Below, one piece after another: positions 6,871-8,102 of a DNA stretch of 8,102 bases (the first letter of the stretch is position 1; each line of letters starts with the position of its first letter). The notes beneath the pieces were generated by a model that worked only from the letters and a program-made list of their open reading frames with translations, was not told the origin of the DNA and did no database searches. Both the position numbers and the translations under genes were made by a program. The DNA is from Halanaerobiales bacterium (GTDB taxonomy: Bacteria; Bacillota_F; Halanaerobiia; Halanaerobiales; DTU029). The DNA is taken from NCBI GenBank assembly GCA_016278415.1, contig JADQBV010000056.1, forward strand, positions 1 to 8,102, read 5' to 3'.

Positions 6871-7151
6871 AAAATCCAGATATAGATTTTTTGATGAAAA
6901 TGACAAAGTCTTATTTAGATGAGAAAATAGATGCTATAACCTATAATCTAGACTTTCCAGATGAGGTAGAGAAAAGATACAAAAAAATTATAAAAGAAGA
7001 TAGAGAATTGGCAAAACTTATATATGATTGTTTGGTGGAAAATGGTGTTAATTTATATGATGATCTAGCAGAAGAAGAATTCAAACGAAAAATAAAAAAA
7101 GAGTATGAATATGTAAATGCAATATATGAAGGGATTGTCGATATAATTTAA
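6867..7151 (+). CDS. Small acidic/lysine-rich helical protein of unknown function
   Basis: The 94-residue protein starts at TTG 6867, with GAGGGG at 6852-6857 and 9-nt spacing. The start overlaps the stop of the preceding frame as TTGA. It is rich in Glu, Lys, Asp and Tyr, with amphipathic helices (EVEKRYKKIIKEDRELAKLI, EEEFKRKIKKEYEYVNAIYE), no Cys pairs, no membrane segment and no DNA-binding motif I can identify. The composition and the coupling behind a partial frame resemble small immunity proteins or antitoxins of polymorphic toxin loci, but this is analogy only. It is the last gene before the hairpin array; no clear terminator follows. Confidence 0.7.
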   Translation: MKNPDIDFLMKMTKSYLDEKIDAITYNLDFPDEVEKRYKKIIKEDRELAKLIYDCLVENGVNLYDDLAEEEFKRKIKKEYEYVNAIYEGIVDII

Positions 7152-7223
7152 TAGTCCTGGTGTAAAGTCCTTATACATCATTCTATTATTCCATTTTGCC
7201 AGGGAGAGTTTCTACTATGCCCA

Positions 7224-7800
7224 CCAATAAATCCCACGATAAGCCGAAAGCATAATCTTACTAAGATAGCCTTTCTTCCGGACTAACTGGTTTGGTTCAA
7301 TATTGTGTCTACTATGGACACCAGTAAATCCTACGACAAGCCGAAAGCATAATCATACTATAGTAGCCTTTCTTCCGTATTAACTGGCTGCTTCAATATA
7401 TGGCATACAGTGACCACCAGTAAATCCTCCAGTAAGCCACAAGCATCTTAAGATAACCATTCATACGGACTAACTGGTTTTGTTTAATATTGTGACTACT
7501 ATGGCCACCAGTAAATCCTACGATAAGCCGAAAGCATAAACAATGGTAGCCTTTCTTCCGTATTAACTGGCTGCTTCAATATATGGCATACAATGACCAC
7601 CAGTAAATCCTCCAGTAAGCCACAAGCATCCTAAGATAACCATCATACGGACTAACTGGTTTGTTTTAATATTGTGTCTACTATGGCAACCAGTAAATCC
7701 TACGATAAGCCGAAAGCATAATCATACTATAGTAGCCTTTCTTCCGGATTAACTGGCTGCTAAAATTTATGGCTTACAATGACCGCCAGTAATCCTCCAG
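7224..7800. repeat. Tandem array of seven ~90-97 bp hairpin units, two alternating subtypes
   Basis: Left arms (consensus CCAGTAAATCC) begin at 7224, 7321, 7417, 7508, 7600, 7690 and 7786, a 90-97 bp period. Right arms (GGATTAACTGG, GTATTAACTGG or GGACTAACTGG) end at 7290, 7387, 7477, 7570, 7659 and 7756; the seventh is displaced. The arms pair over 9-10 of 11 positions with a recurrent A-A mismatch. A units contain AAGCCGAAAGCAT and TAGCCTTTCTTCCG, whose GAAAG/CTTTC can form an inner stem; the loop between them varies. B units contain CCTCCAGTAAGCCACAAGC and ATACGG. Order: A/B hybrid, A, B, A, B, A, partial B. Linkers are related (TTCAATATATGGCATACA after A, TTTAATATTGTGTCTACTAT after B). 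There is no coding capacity, and the units are too similar throughout to be CRISPR repeats with unique spacers. Confidence 0.9.
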
Positions 7801-7825
7801 TAAGCCTGTAAGCGTTCTAACGTCC

Positions 7826-8042
7826 GTCCTTATTCCCTCCACAATGCCGCGTTTTCCCCCATATCCCTTCCCCCAAACCCCTATCCTAACAACCCCCTTT
7901 CCAGACAGACCAGCACAAACAAGCTGGTCAAATAAGGTTGCATTGAAAATGGGGGAAGGGAACTTGGAAGACAACCCTTGGGACCATCTAAAATGACGCA
8001 TCAGTTTTAGATGTGTTCCCACACCGCTCCGGGAATAAGGAC
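7826..8042. other. Structured 217-bp segment with nested perfect inverted repeats
   Basis: Outer arms GTCCTTATTCCC (7826-7837) and GGGAATAAGGAC (8031-8042) are perfect complements. Inside, TCCCTTCCCCCA (7864-7875) pairs perfectly with TGGGGGAAGGGA (7950-7961), itself enclosing GACCAGC (7908-7914) / GCTGGTC (7923-7929). A third hairpin pairs CATCTAAAA (7985-7993) with TTTTAGATG (8005-8013), extended by TGGGA (7979-7983) / TCCCA (8017-8021). Together they form a three-way-junction layout. The segment is visibly richer in G/C than its surroundings and sits inside the last array unit. It could be a foldback/MITE-like insertion with 12-bp terminal repeats, or a structured RNA. No flanking target duplication was seen, and no known RNA class matched by eye. 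Confidence 0.75.
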
Positions 8043-8102
8043 TGGTATTATAATTGTTCGAAGGGTTGGAATTCTGTCCGCTGCACTAACGTGCTCCTCG
8101 CT
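8043..8102. other. Unassigned end of window
   Basis: No gene or repeat unit is recognised. TGG at 8043-8045 may complete the displaced right arm of the last array unit (GGACTGG). A small GCAC-TAAC-GTGC dyad lies near 8085-8096. Confidence 0.4.

Noticed and set aside
7224..7800. CRISPR array
   Set aside because: Units are 90-97 bp with similarity through both hairpin and linker; there are no short identical repeats with unique spacers and no cas genes nearby.
7224..7800. Integron attC sites
   Set aside because: Arms lack the GTTRRRY/RYYYAAC core pair (closest is GTTAATC on the minus strand), no integrase gene is visible, and the distal units carry no cassettes between them.
7774..8022. 82-residue minus-strand open frame
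   Set aside because: It lies wholly within the structured inverted-repeat segment and the last repeat unit, and has no ribosome site or recognisable domain. Its openness follows from local G/C-rich composition.

Overview
The window is AT-rich, codes mainly with A/T-ending codons and has strong Shine-Dalgarno sites (for example GGGAGGTGA). This points to a low-GC Firmicute, probably a clostridial relative, though no housekeeping gene fixes the taxon. The content is accessory DNA and looks like a worn phage-defence island.

Layout. Positions 1 to about 1184 hold the 5' part of an IS3-family (IS150-like) insertion sequence on the minus strand: orfA, a frameshift junction, and an orfB broken by an amber codon and cut by the window edge. 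The element appears to have landed inside an OLD-family nuclease gene; only its last ~105 codons remain here (1185-1502). They overlap a complete UvrD-like SF1A helicase (1481-3184). OLD nuclease plus UvrD helicase is the Gabija (GajA/GajB) arrangement, so this looks like a Gabija operon disrupted by the IS.

From 3185 to 3845 there is no gene. The stretch holds two intrinsic-terminator-like hairpins and one and a half copies of a hairpin repeat. A second gene block follows: a 463-residue protein with a C-terminal PD-(D/E)XK nuclease domain (3846-5237), an AbiH-family abortive-infection protein (5604-6641), a 68-codon open frame of unknown identity (6664-6870) and a translationally coupled 94-residue protein (6867-7151). 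Frameshifted coding debris seems to precede abiH.

From 7224 to about 7800 lies a tandem array of seven ~90-97 bp units, each with arms like CCAGTAAATCC and GGATTAACTGG, alternating between two subtypes (A and B). The same units occur at 3409-3530. The block 3531-7210 sits in what would be the linker between a B unit and an A unit, so the defence genes look like a cassette inserted into, or carried by, this array. The last array unit is expanded by a GC-richer segment (7826-8042) with three nested or adjacent long inverted repeats, either a foldback/MITE-like element or a structured RNA. The array with its cargo and the uncharacterised nuclease are the parts most worth following up.
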